Of a stretch of 52,000 nucleotides of DNA, positions 32,340 to 39,423 are shown piece by piece. The stretch lies in contig NZ_KB892782.1 in NCBI RefSeq assembly GCF_000373925.1, forward strand, positions 1 through 52,000. Reading direction: 5' to 3'. Origin of the DNA: Actinopolymorpha alba DSM 45243. GTDB taxonomy: Bacteria > Actinomycetota > Actinomycetes > Propionibacteriales > Actinopolymorphaceae. Within the stretch, counting starts at the first letter, position 1; each line of letters opens with the position of its first letter. The notes under the pieces are model-generated. The model made no database searches and was not told the origin of the DNA. It worked only from the letters and a program-made list of their open reading frames with translations. The translations under genes were made by a program, and so were the position numbers.

Positions 32340-32517
32340 GATCCACCTCCGGCGTTCGGACAGTCCTTTCTCACCAGACTTGTGCCGGACACCAGGACTC
32401 GAAAGAGCCGTGCGGACCGGAGTTCAGGGGCCCTTCCGCCCAGGGGGTTTCGAGGGCTTCTGGCCCCTGATGGGGCCCGCTGTCCGCTGTCGTGATTCGC
32501 CTGGGATGGGCGATTCG

Positions 32518-33093
32518 TCAGACGTCGGCGCGGTGGAAGTTCCGGTACGACCGGGACGCTGTGGGACCCCGCTGGCCTTGGTACCTCGAGCCGTACTCCG
32601 TCGCGCCGTACGGCCGCTCGGCCGGTGAAGAAAGCCGGAAGAAGCACAGTTGCCCGATCTTCATGCCCGGCCAGAGCTTGATCGGGAGCGTCGCGACGTT
32701 CGAGAGCTCGAGGGTCACATGGCCGGAGAAGCCCGGATCGATCCAGCCCGCGGTGGAGTGGGTCAGGAGGCCGAGCCGGCCGAGGCTGGACTTGCCCTCC
32801 AAGCGGGCGGCGATGTCGTCGGGCAGGGTGACGACTTCGTACGTCGATGCGAGAACGAACTCCCCCGGGTGCAGGATGAACGGCTCGCCCTGCTCACACT
32901 CGATGAGACGGGTGAGGTCAGGCTGCTCCTCCGCCGGGTCGATATGGGGGTATCGGTGGTTCTCGAACACCCGGAAGTAGCGGTCCATGCGTACGTCGAC
33001 ACTGGACGGCTGGACGAACGCCGGATCGAACGGATCGAGCACGACCCGGCCCTTGTCGATCTCGAGCCGGATGTCACGGTCTGAGAGGAGCAC
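32518..33093 (-). CDS. dcd: dCTP deaminase (actinobacterial type, likely dUMP-forming)
   Basis: The product has 191 residues, a normal Dcd length. The sequence begins [23 protein letters not shown] and carries [26 protein letters not shown], the active-site segment [35 protein letters not shown], and [10 protein letters not shown]. Dcd deaminates dCTP to dUTP; the actinobacterial enzymes of this type also hydrolyse to dUMP. The GTG at 33093 is 6 nt after a TAAGTT box, a leaderless arrangement. A tRNA-Gly lies divergently 124 bp away, a combination frequent in actinobacteria. Confidence 0.95.
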   Translation of the reverse strand: MLLSDRDIRLEIDKGRVVLDPFDPAFVQPSSVDVRMDRYFRVFENHRYPHIDPAEEQPDLTRLIECEQGEPFILHPGEFVLASTYEVVTLPDDIAARLEGKSSLGRLGLLTHSTAGWIDPGFSGHVTLELSNVATLPIKLWPGMKIGQLCFFRLSSPAERPYGATEYGSRYQGQRGPTASRSYRNFHRADV

Positions 33094-33099
33094 GCTGGC

Positions 33100-33105
33100 A
33101 ACTTA
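33100..33105 (-). promoter_or_regulatory. Leaderless-type -10 box of dcd
   Basis: On the minus strand TAAGTT ends 6 nt before the GTG start of dcd and no Shine-Dalgarno site lies between. Confidence 0.5.
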
Positions 33106-33216
33106 CCGAACTACCGTCTCGATGTTCGACACGCCGTGGGTACGTGTGCGGGGATGGGTAGTATTCTGAGCGCTCGTCGCCTTCGGGTGGCGGTGGTTGT
33201 CTTCGGGCAGCCGGCT

Positions 33217-33290
33217 GCGGGTGTAGTTCAATGGCAGAACATCAGCTTCCCAAGCTGACAGTGGGAGTTCGATTCTCCTCACCCGCTCCA
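33217..33290 (+). tRNA. tRNA-Gly(CCC)
   Basis: The full cloverleaf can be drawn: acceptor GCGGGTG / CACCCGC, D-arm GTTC...GAAC, anticodon stem TCAGC / GCTGA with loop TTCCCAA (anticodon CCC), T-arm GGGAG-TTCGATT-CTCCT, then discriminator T and an encoded CCA. It sits next to dcd and marks the left end of the accessory region: 17 bp starting in the anticodon loop (33247-33263) recur at 39180-39196. Confidence 0.96.
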
Positions 33291-33294
33291 AGAC

Positions 33295-33333
33295 AAAGGC
33301 CCAGGTCAGCGGCACATTGCCGGCCTGGGGCTT
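33295..33333 (+). terminator. Hairpin after tRNA-Gly
   Basis: AAAGGCCCAGG and CCTGGGGCTT form a stem with one mismatch just after the tRNA; T-rich sequence is limited. A closely related hairpin in the opposite orientation is at 36295-36334. Confidence 0.55.
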
Positions 33334-33360
33334 CGTCGTCGAAGGGGTCCGAAGGCGACT

Positions 33361-33382
33361 GCGTGCCCGTTACGTGCCCGAT
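33361..33382. repeat. 11-bp direct-repeat pair (a), next to tRNA-Gly
   Basis: GCGTGCCCGTT is followed directly by ACGTGCCCGAT. It begins 97 bp after the shared tRNA segment 33247-33263. Six further pairs of the same kind, and one of different sequence but the same 11-bp period, lie in the next 14 kb. The tandem 11-bp period resembles arm-type integrase binding sites. Confidence 0.7.
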
Positions 33383-33533
33383 GCGAGCGACGGACCGCCA
33401 TCCGCTGTCGGCTCCTACTGGGGCTGGCCTGGTGCAGCCTAGAAGCCTGCCCACCACATGACGGACTGCAACGCACGGATCTGCCGCGATCCGCTCGAAC
33501 CTGCTTGTTGTGCCGATGAACGGGCACCTGAGT

Positions 33534-33911
33534 TCAGGCTGGGATATCGGCCTCGGGGTCGGTAGACACCCAGTAGCCCTCGTCCGTGGACACGCCGATT
33601 TCGATCAAGTCAGGCTCGAAGCCGCTCGACCGCGGCAGGTGTTCAACAGCCGCTTTGCAGAGCCGGGCTGCCTCCTCTATTGAAGTGGCCCGCAAGTCCC
33701 AGCTCGCGATCACGCAGTGCGGATCCTTCTCGTCGACCCAGAAGCAGAACGTTTCGTCATCGGGCTGCAACCCCGAGCCAATGGCCTCCAACGTCCCGTC
33801 TCGAATCGGTTCGCTCGACCTCCAGGCAGCGTGAACGTGGTACGGCCCGGCTGCTTCTCCCCACATGCCCCAGAGTGTTCCACTCGTGCGCGGTGTCGGG
33901 CGCACTCTCAT
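33534..33911 (-). CDS. Hypothetical protein
   Basis: The product has 125 residues (or about 110 from the ATG at 33866). The sequence MWGEAAGPYHVHAAWRSSEPIRDGTLEAIGSG...FCFWVDEKDPHCVIASWDLRATSIEEAARLCKAAVEHLP has the look of a real small alpha/beta protein with a conserved-style WDLRA segment. No family recognised. It is the first gene after the tRNA and the first repeat pair, inside the accessory region. Confidence 0.6.
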   Translation of the reverse strand: MRVRPTPRTSGTLWGMWGEAAGPYHVHAAWRSSEPIRDGTLEAIGSGLQPDDETFCFWVDEKDPHCVIASWDLRATSIEEAARLCKAAVEHLPRSSGFEPDLIEIGVSTDEGYWVSTDPEADIPA

Positions 33912-33973
33912 GCCGCTGTCCGCGCTCGGATCTGCCGATGAGCTGCCGGACGTCGGCGGCTTAGGATCCTGTC

Positions 33974-34188
33974 GTGGCGAACGTCGAGCGCAGGCTTGTG
34001 GACAGCTTTGGGACCTCCGTGACGACGCTCATGACCATCCCGGCCGCTGGCAGGGAGTCACGGCCGAAGTCCTCTTTCAACGGCTCGCCGAGTACGTCGA
34101 GCATGCGGAGGAGCGCGGGGAGCCGATGGACTGGCGCGGTGTCGCGGATCGCATGATCGCTTGGCGATCTACCGAGGGAGAGGGCTGA
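33974..34188 (+). pseudogene. Possible frameshifted small gene
   Basis: From GTG at 33974 one frame reads VANVERRLVDSFGTSVT, a plausible N-terminus. A different frame gives a convincing C-terminal helix pair: GRWQGVTAEVLFQRLAEYVEHAEERGEPMDWRGVADRMIAWR, ending at 34188. A frameshift near 34020-34050 would join them. Without homologues this remains tentative. Confidence 0.35.
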
Positions 34189-34220
34189 CGCGAGTCGGCT
34201 CGCCGCCACGCACCGCAGAG

Positions 34221-34679
34221 GTGAATGTCGAGCACCGCCTGCCGCTTCTCAATAATGGTTCTCCTACGAGGTGGATCGACTTCTTTGCCGCTGCTACAGC
34301 GGATATCCCAATCGCCGAGGGCCGCGAATTAGCACGACAGCTAAGCCAGGATCACGAAATCGTCTGGCTAACGGGTCGTCCCGAGAGAATTCGCGAGGTA
34401 ACTGAGGACTGGCTGAAGAGGAATGGCATGCCCTCCGGAGCCCTGATAATGCATCCTGAGGGCGATTCTCGCTCGTCGGTGGATGTGAAGCCAGAGCAGG
34501 TTGCCGACCTATCCCGCACCCGCACGGTGGACATCGTAGTGGAGGACGACCCACGAGTCGTTCACGCTCTACGTCGTCGGGGATTCCGGGCAATACAAGT
34601 TCCGTGGGCGGCATGGACACCTGTCCTCGGGCAGGCCTGGCCAGCAGATGAGGACAGCGCACGTGTCATCGACAGGTAA
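34221..34679 (+). CDS. HAD-like phosphatase domain lacking the nucleophile motif (probable remnant)
   Basis: The product has about 152 residues. VEHRLPLL...RWIDFFAAATADIPIAEGRELARQL, then IVWLTGRPERIREVTEDWLKRNGM, KPEQVADLS and IVVEDDPRVVHALRRRGFRAIQV match the C-terminal motifs of the HAD polynucleotide kinase-phosphatase-like group (TGR motif II, VEDD motif IV). The catalytic DxDGT should lie just before HRLPLL but is absent, the preceding residues being unlike the family. The gene is noticeably richer in AT than its surroundings. It is probably truncated at the N-terminus and transferred. Confidence 0.6.
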   Translation: MNVEHRLPLLNNGSPTRWIDFFAAATADIPIAEGRELARQLSQDHEIVWLTGRPERIREVTEDWLKRNGMPSGALIMHPEGDSRSSVDVKPEQVADLSRTRTVDIVVEDDPRVVHALRRRGFRAIQVPWAAWTPVLGQAWPADEDSARVIDR

Positions 34680-34928
34680 GACCCTGTGTTTGCAACGGCG
34701 TTAGCAAGCCCGGTCCCTGAAGGACTAGCTTGCGCTCCGCACGACGTCCACCAGGTGCTCGTCGTCGGACACTGCTGGTCGTTGGGGTCAGGACGAGCAG
34801 CGGTTTAGGAACGCTGAATGGCGCTCACCATGCTCGTCCGGGCAACCACGTACGCATGCGGCGTGGCCGCCGGGTCCTGCATGAACGACCGCGATCAGAG
34901 CTGAATGAGACAGAGCATCTGGCGCCTG

Positions 34929-35087
34929 TTAGTCGGTGCGGAACGCGGCGAACATTCCCACCACCAGAATCAAACCGGCGATCGCTAGGAGTACTCCCCC
35001 GATCACCGTGCGGCCGGTCGCGAGCCCGACTACTCCGGCGGCAGCGAACGCCACCATGGTGGCGTTGTAGACACTACGAAATGTCAT
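34929..35087 (-). CDS. 52-residue membrane protein
   Basis: MTFRSVYNATMVAFAAAGVVGLATGRTVIGGVLLAIAGLILVVGMFAAFRTD: two hydrophobic helices separated by a TGRT turn, with a basic and an acidic end. Composition and codon use are gene-like although the ORF is short. The ribosome site is weak. It lies in the accessory region between the HAD remnant and two paralogous membrane-protein genes. No family recognised. Confidence 0.55.
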   Translation of the reverse strand: MTFRSVYNATMVAFAAAGVVGLATGRTVIGGVLLAIAGLILVVGMFAAFRTD

Positions 35088-35238
35088 GGCCTGAGCGTAG
35101 GCCGGAGGCGTTGCAGCGTCTAGCGATTCGCAGAGGCCCCGAAGTCCTTGGCGGGGGTTCCGGGTCGACTGATTGGCCCTATTCTCTTCGGGACACGCGG
35201 GATGTGGCCGGCGTGGTTAGTTAGAGGGAGGCGCGGCT

Positions 35239-35631
35239 GTGAACGTTGGCCGGATCTGGAAGCACTCGCCAATGCCTTTGCTGGTCACCATGGTCCTGCT
35301 GGACTGGCTGCTACTGCTCTACACGCGAACAGTCGGGGCAGCGATCAATGAGGGCATTCCAGTGGCGGAGCAGGCGTTCGGAACGCTCATCGCGACCGGA
35401 CTCACCTTGCTCGTGTGGCGCCGCAGCCGGATCGCGTGGGGCCTCAAGGTCGTGCTGGGCGGTTGGGCGCTCGTGGCGCTTGTCCTGGGTGGTGACACCT
35501 GGCCCGCGTACCTGGTACCGATCGTGCTGATCATCGCCACTCAGATGGCGGCACTTCTGTCTCCGGCCGTGCGCAAGCACATAGCCCGGCCTCGGGTGCC
35601 GGATCCATCCCACGCATCCGGCTCGGCCTGA
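35239..35631 (+). CDS. Membrane protein, first of two tandem paralogues
   Basis: The product has 130 residues with four predicted helices: MPLLVTMVLLDWLLLLYTRTVG, AFGTLIATGLTLLVWRRSRIAWG, VVLGGWALVALVLGG, and YLVPIVLIIATQMAALLSPAVRKHI. The next gene encodes a clear paralogue (LLDWL..LY.RT, G.TL.A.GL..LVWRRSR..W). GTG at 35239 has a GAGGGAGG site 10 nt upstream. Function unknown. Confidence 0.75.
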   Translation: MNVGRIWKHSPMPLLVTMVLLDWLLLLYTRTVGAAINEGIPVAEQAFGTLIATGLTLLVWRRSRIAWGLKVVLGGWALVALVLGGDTWPAYLVPIVLIIATQMAALLSPAVRKHIARPRVPDPSHASGSA

Positions 35632-35670
35632 CACAACCCCTTCTGCGTGTCGGGTGGGAGGCGCTGGAGC

Positions 35671-36039
35671 GTGGATGTTGCTCAGGTGTGGCGGCGATCG
35701 GCGGGCCCGTTGCTGGCCGCGTACGTGCTGCTGGATTGGCTGGTTCTGATCTACATCCGGACCGGCGATAGCGAGGGAGTGCCTCTAGCGAGGCACATTG
35801 GCGGGACTCTTGTGGCGTCGGGACTGGCATGGCTGGTGTGGCGTCGTAGCCGCGTGGTGTGGAGTCTGCTACTGGCCTGGCACGGCGGTTTCGCATTGTT
35901 TCTGATGTTGGTTGCTACGGGCTGGGATGCACGCTTGAGCGGCTTCGTGTTGCTCAACGCTGTGCAGGTGGCTGCACTCCTCCCGCCAGCTGTGCGCCGT
36001 CACGTCTGGCGACCGGAGGAGCGGTTGGCGACAACCTGA
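35671..36039 (+). CDS. Membrane protein, second of two tandem paralogues
   Basis: The product has 122 residues: VDVAQVWRRSAGPLLAAYVLLDWLVLIYIRTGDSEGVPLARHIGGTLVASGLAWLVWRRSRVVWSLLLAWH..., with the same four-helix layout and core motifs as the gene upstream; they arose by tandem duplication and then diverged widely. GTG at 35671 has a GGGAGG-type site upstream. The gap is 39 bp, so they are probably co-transcribed. Confidence 0.72.
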   Translation: MDVAQVWRRSAGPLLAAYVLLDWLVLIYIRTGDSEGVPLARHIGGTLVASGLAWLVWRRSRVVWSLLLAWHGGFALFLMLVATGWDARLSGFVLLNAVQVAALLPPAVRRHVWRPEERLATT

Positions 36040-36174
36040 CTCGTTGGGATTGACCGGAGCGTCAGCCATGCGGCCCGGTGAGCCCGAGGACGGCGCGCCA
36101 GTGCCGCCCGCAGGGCGGCCGGACGGCTGCGCCGCGTCAGCGGCGCCTTGATCTCGTAGAGGTCGGCAGACGGA

Positions 36175-36196
36175 GCGTGCCCGATGCGTGCCCGAT
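36175..36196. repeat. Perfect 11-bp direct-repeat pair (b)
   Basis: GCGTGCCCGAT occurs twice in direct succession. It shares its consensus with pair a near the tRNA and with pairs c to f and h. Confidence 0.75.
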
Positions 36197-36294
36197 CGGG
36201 CGGTGGTGGGCGGCCACCAGTGGTCAACAGCGGTAAGTGGGGCCAGCCACAGCCGTGCTGTGTAGCTCCGTCTGATCTTGGACGGATCATGACG

Positions 36295-36334
36295 AAGGCC
36301 CAGGCGAGCTGATCATGGCTCTGACCTGGGCCTT
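36295..36334 (-). terminator. 10-bp perfect stem-loop
   Basis: AAGGCCCAGG (36295-36304) pairs with CCTGGGCCTT (36325-36334) around a 20-nt loop, with three T residues at its 3' end on the plus strand. It lies downstream of the VOC gene on the minus strand and of the membrane paralogues on the plus strand, so it may end both. Confidence 0.7.
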
Positions 36335-36400
36335 TGGCTTGGCCCGGCACTCCCACCTTCTCCACGGCTGCCATCCACCGCTCACCTGAACGTGGATCTG

Positions 36401-36835
36401 TCACAAAGTCCGTGATGTGCTACTGGCAGTGACGGTCCGTGAGTCGTTCTGGGCCAGCGCCTCGGTGGCAAGCTGCTCCCAACCGCCGGCGTTGTCGACG
36501 ACGAAGCAGAATTCGTTCCCCTCGGGGTCAAGCATCCCGACGTAGCCGTTGCTCGCGTCATCGAGCTGCTGTTGCCCACTGCGTTGTGCGCCGAGGTCGA
36601 TCGCCCGCGCGCAGGCTTCGTCGGCGTCGGCCACCTGGACGTCGAGGTGTAGACGATTCTTGACCTGCTTTGACTCCGGGACGCGTTGAAACGTGAGCCG
36701 CACCGGCTCGGCCTCGACCACCGCGAGACGCTCGTCGATGCTGCCCCAGCGGCACTTCATCAGGTCGGCCCAGAACCGGGCGAGCGTAGCTGGGTTGTGG
36801 CAGTCGATCATGATCTCCTGAATGCGCACCCGCAT
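36401..36835 (-). CDS. VOC (glyoxalase/bleomycin-resistance) family protein
   Basis: The product has 144 residues: MRVRIQEIMIDCHNPATLARFWADLMKCRWGSIDERLAV..., NRLHLDVQVADADEACARAIDLGAQ, and GMLDPEGNEFCFVV. These are the paired beta-alpha-beta-beta-beta modules of the VOC fold, with a His (LHLDV) and Glu (GNEFCF) at metal positions. Such proteins bind or modify small molecules; substrate unknown. ATG at 36835 is the family-like start; upstream sequence belongs to the repeat block that begins at 36898. Confidence 0.85.
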   Translation of the reverse strand: MRVRIQEIMIDCHNPATLARFWADLMKCRWGSIDERLAVVEAEPVRLTFQRVPESKQVKNRLHLDVQVADADEACARAIDLGAQRSGQQQLDDASNGYVGMLDPEGNEFCFVVDNAGGWEQLATEALAQNDSRTVTASSTSRTL

Positions 36836-36897
36836 TCCCGGAATGTTAACCAAGAGGTCGCCGCCGTCGCGACTTGGTGACCAGAGCCTCACCGACG

Positions 36898-37064
36898 GCG
36901 TGCCCTCCGCGTGCCCCAAGCCAGGGCCGATCATGGTCCGCAGCGGTCAATGACGGTCATGATGACTGACCTCGAACACGGGGACGATCCACGCTCAGCG
37001 CAGCCTGAGCGACCGACGGTCCTTTGCAAGGCAGGGGTCCTGTCGTGCAACCCGCGTGCAACAA
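36898..37064. other. Attachment-like block (c/d) with tRNA-Ala(TGC)-like core
   Basis: Pair c (GCGTGCCCTCC, GCGTGCCCCAA; 36898-36919) is followed 102 bp later by CTTTGCAAGGCAGGGGTCC (37022-37040). The latter fits the anticodon loop (TTTGCAA), 3' anticodon stem (GGCAG) and variable loop of a tRNA-Ala(TGC). A further pair d (TCGTGCAACCC, GCGTGCAACAA) follows at once (37043-37064). The block to 37040 is homologous to 47489-47628, including 40 identical bases at its start. I interpret it as an old attR-type site. Confidence 0.6.
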
Positions 37065-37169
37065 GCGGGCGGACTAATCTGGACTGATCTGGACAGGTGA
37101 GCATGGGTTCCTCAACCGCGTGTCATCCCGAGGCGCCGAGTTACGGCCGCAAGCGAGCGAGTTGATCGG

Positions 37170-37565
37170 CTACAGCCCGCCGACCGGTGCGACCGGCGTC
37201 TGGTCGGCCGGACACATCCACACCGCCACTCGGTCGCGGACCGAGGCCTCGAGTGGGTGGCTGTCCGGGTGATGCGGGCATCGCGGCCAGTTCGTCGGCG
37301 CCCGACCCCACAGCTCCTCGATCACCCACTCCTGAACCTGATCGGCGATCATCGCGACGCGCTCGAACTCGGGAGCGGAACGGTCCAGCGAAACGCCGGC
37401 CCCGGTGCCGTCCGGACTCCGCAGCATCGCCCCGCACTCCGCCCAGTCGTTGTCCTCGACCCTCGGCAAGCTGATGCCGGTGCTTCGAAGATCACGGAAT
37501 ACCGGCTCCATCGCCTCGCGCAGCACCTCATCCACGGCATCATCATTGCAGCGTTCAGCACTCAC
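37170..37565 (-). CDS. Conserved-type hypothetical protein
   Basis: The product has 131 residues: MSAERCNDDAVDEVLREAMEPVFRDLRSTGISLPRVEDNDW..., AMIADQVQEWVIEELWGRAPTNWPRCPHHPDSHPLEASVRDRVAVWMCPADQTPVAPVGGL. The CPHHPDSHPL and MCPAD segments suggest a zinc-binding C-terminus. It resembles widespread small actinobacterial proteins of unknown function. It is the only gene between two attachment-like blocks. Confidence 0.72.
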   Translation of the reverse strand: MSAERCNDDAVDEVLREAMEPVFRDLRSTGISLPRVEDNDWAECGAMLRSPDGTGAGVSLDRSAPEFERVAMIADQVQEWVIEELWGRAPTNWPRCPHHPDSHPLEASVRDRVAVWMCPADQTPVAPVGGL

Positions 37566-37624
37566 GAACGCCTACCGGCGAGCCGCGACTCACCACGATC
37601 GCCGGCCAGGCCCGCGTGACGCGG

Positions 37625-37746
37625 GCGTGCCATCCACGTGCCATCAGACCAGGTACGCCGAGGTCGCTCCAGGCCACTCAAGGCCGGGTACGTACGCGCG
37701 ATCCCATCGGTGCGAGCACAGTTTCGACATCTTCCAAGCTGGTCAT
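37625..37746. other. Attachment-like block (e) with tRNA-Gly(TCC)-like core
   Basis: Pair e is GCGTGCCATCC then ACGTGCCATCA (37625-37646). After 84 bp comes CTTCCAAGCTGGTCAT (37731-37746), matching the form of an anticodon loop CTTCCAA, 3' stem GCTGG and variable loop of tRNA-Gly(TCC). Pair e lies 60 bp upstream of the start of the preceding minus-strand gene. The core assignment rests on 16 nt and needs comparison with the genome's own tRNA. Confidence 0.5.
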
Positions 37747-37771
37747 CCCGGCGCCAGCTCCAGGCAGGTGG

Positions 37772-38209
37772 CTAGTTCCGCCACTGGTCGCGTAGGAGCC
37801 ATCTCACCCTCTGCGTGAAGTGATAGCGCCAGAGCCACGTCGGCAGCCGGTGACGAGACACGAACTGCCACAGATCGTCGTCTGCTTCGTTGCCACGCGG
37901 GTACGTGCGGAGCAGCTCCAGGCAACGTCGGTCCACTGTGCGGTGCAAGCGGGCTACATGCGCCAGCGCGACAACTCCCTGCACTCGGAGTCCTTGGTTG
38001 TCTGATCCGAGGGCTCGGGCGACTCGGGGCAGGATGTCGTGCGGGTCGTGGTGGTTGAGCGCGAGCCTGAGAAGGTCGACTCCGACTGAGGGTTCACGTC
38101 GGTCGAAGGCTGCGTCAATCTCTTCAGGCCGAGGGGTCCACTCCAGCGGTTCATACACGTGAACATGGGCACGGCTGGCGTCGTCCTCGCCATCCACATT
38201 AACTCCCAC
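37772..38209 (-). CDS. Hypothetical protein, HEAT-repeat-like
   Basis: The product has 145 residues. The central part LLRLALNHHDPHDILPRVARALGSDNQGLRVQGVVALAHVARLHRTVDRRCLELLRTYPRG reads like two HEAT-type helical repeats. The C-terminus is DLWQFVSRHRLPTWLWRYHFTQRVRWLLRDQWRN. Proteins of this form occur as orphan or immunity-like genes in actinobacterial variable regions; function unknown. Its stop codon is 26 bp from the Gly(TCC)-like core, and it is the only gene between two attachment-like blocks. Confidence 0.72.
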   Translation of the reverse strand: MGVNVDGEDDASRAHVHVYEPLEWTPRPEEIDAAFDRREPSVGVDLLRLALNHHDPHDILPRVARALGSDNQGLRVQGVVALAHVARLHRTVDRRCLELLRTYPRGNEADDDLWQFVSRHRLPTWLWRYHFTQRVRWLLRDQWRN

Positions 38210-38345
38210 GCCGGAATTCTAGGCCGCCGTACGTCTGATCGACTGGTCGCGACAGTTCGCATCGCGCATGGTCAGGCGTGCTGTCGGGCGACCGGTCGCG
38301 CGTGACCCCACCTCAGATTCCTGAGCAGACTGTCCCGCGGCGGGA

Positions 38346-38480
38346 CGGTGCCCCTGACGTGCCCCCGAACGGCCATCAACAGCCGTCAATGATCAACACT
38401 CGCCAGCGTCGATCCACGCTCGGCGGCAGCGAGACGAGGCGGCGACCTGCGCACGAGAACCCACTCGTAATGCGTAGCTC
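38346..38480. other. Attachment-like block (f) with tRNA-Thr(CGT)-like core
   Basis: Pair f is CGGTGCCCCTG then ACGTGCCCCCG (38346-38367). After 94 bp comes CACTCGTAATGCGTAGCTC (38462-38480), which fits the anticodon loop CTCGTAA and 3' stem TGCGT of a tRNA-Thr(CGT). The spacer shares words with the spacer of block c (GTCAATGA, CGATCCACGCTC). Interpreted as an attR-type scar. Confidence 0.5.
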
Positions 38481-38538
38481 AAGCGACCATGGACGGTCGG
38501 CCGATGAGCATGGCGTGCGTAACCGTCCAGTCATTTGA

Positions 38539-39057
38539 TCAGAGGTGGCCCGCGGGCCCACGGTCCAGAACGGCGGTGAGATCGTCGAGGGTCGCGGCGA
38601 ACTCCGCGGCCTCCATCTCGACCACGAAGACCGTTCCCGCATGTTCGGGATGCTTCACCAGGTGCTCATCCCGCCAGAACTGGAACGTGATCGCCAGGCG
38701 AGTCCCTTCGCGAAAACCGAGGGCCGAGATGTTGTCGGTCGTGGGTCCCCACTGGAGGATCCAAAACTCCTCGCGCAGCCCGTCGTCCTCCTCCGGGTCG
38801 ATTGCGAACCCGGCGAGCAGCCGCTGATGCGTGGCTACTAGAGACAGGCCGGCAAAAGGCGGAGGCGAACCCTGGCCGGACCGCACCCAGGCAGCGGTGT
38901 CGCTCACCGCGATTCGGAATTGCGGGACGAAGGCGGTGTTGTCGTCACAGGTCAACCACTGGCTGGCGGCCCACAGGTCGATTCGACAAAGCTCCGGACT
39001 GTCCCAGTTGCCGACCTCGGCGGCGAACTTGAGCTTGTCACCCAGCAACGTCGCCAC
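38539..39057 (-). CDS. Hypothetical protein
   Basis: The product has 172 residues: MATLLGDKLKFAAEVGNWDSPELCRIDLWAASQWLTCDDNTAFVPQFRIAVSDTAAWV..., ending EMEAAEFAATLDDLTAVLDRG. A beta-rich protein with conserved-looking tryptophans; the style resembles immunity proteins or small actinobacterial DUFs, but no family can be named. The stop is 59 bp from the Thr-like core, and pair g begins 30 bp upstream of the start. Confidence 0.7.
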   Translation of the reverse strand: MATLLGDKLKFAAEVGNWDSPELCRIDLWAASQWLTCDDNTAFVPQFRIAVSDTAAWVRSGQGSPPPFAGLSLVATHQRLLAGFAIDPEEDDGLREEFWILQWGPTTDNISALGFREGTRLAITFQFWRDEHLVKHPEHAGTVFVVEMEAAEFAATLDDLTAVLDRGPAGHL

Positions 39058-39423
39058 CCGGGCATCGTGGCAGACGGCGCCGCCCCCGGGCCATTAGCGG
39101 GCCATTAGCCCAGGGCCGGGCAGGTCACTCCAGGACACTCGCGGGCGTGGAACGGGCTTACAGAGCCGTAGATGTACGTTTCCCAAGCTGACAGTGAGGG
39201 TGGTGCAGCAAAGGACGACCTGGTGCGATGACCTGACGTCGCCTAATCCCAATGGTTAAACAGCGCCTCACCGAGTTGCCGGGCCGCCAGTACTTGATGT
39301 CGCCTGAAGAGATACCGGGCCAAGCCATGGCCTCGAACAGGTGCGTAGTCGCGTCCTAGCTCGATGCGATGGCCGAGGATTCAGATGACGCCGGCGTTGT
39401 CGCTAGCAGCCGCTGCACCCGGA
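39058..39423. other. Intergenic region holding attachment-like block (g)
   Basis: No credible gene in 366 bp. The left part holds block g (39087-39196); the right part has no recognised feature. Confidence 0.5.
39087..39196. other. Attachment-like block (g), duplicated tRNA-Gly(CCC) segment
   Basis: A perfect 11-bp pair, CGGGCCATTAG twice (39087-39108), is followed after 71 bp by TTCCCAAGCTGACAGTG (39180-39196). This is identical over 17 bp to the anticodon-loop half of the intact tRNA-Gly(CCC) at 33247-33263. A 17-bp chance match to that site is very unlikely. The two copies would be the attL (tRNA) and attR ends of an insertion of 5.9 kb. Confidence 0.65.

Larger units (their letters stand above)
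36040..36400. other. Intergenic region with repeat pair and terminator
   Basis: No credible gene. It contains the perfect 11-bp pair (b) at 36175-36196 and a terminator-like hairpin at 36295-36334. The open minus-strand frame here has unnatural composition. I see no tRNA-like core at the expected distance from pair b. Confidence 0.5.

Noticed and set aside
33103-33457. Two minus-strand frames crossing the tRNA (ending ...ENRTPTVSLGS or containing RRIELPLSAWEADVLPLNYTR)
   Set aside because: These are antisense readings of tRNA-Gly, a well-known source of false proteins.
36000-36404. Minus-strand frame of 134 codons across the terminator hairpin
   Set aside because: It runs over a perfect terminator-like stem and an 11-bp repeat pair and has no protein-like segment.
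33217-39196. A complete integrative element with integrase at tRNA-Gly
   Set aside because: No integrase, excisionase, relaxase or replication gene is present between the duplicated tRNA segments, so I describe scars or satellites rather than an intact element.
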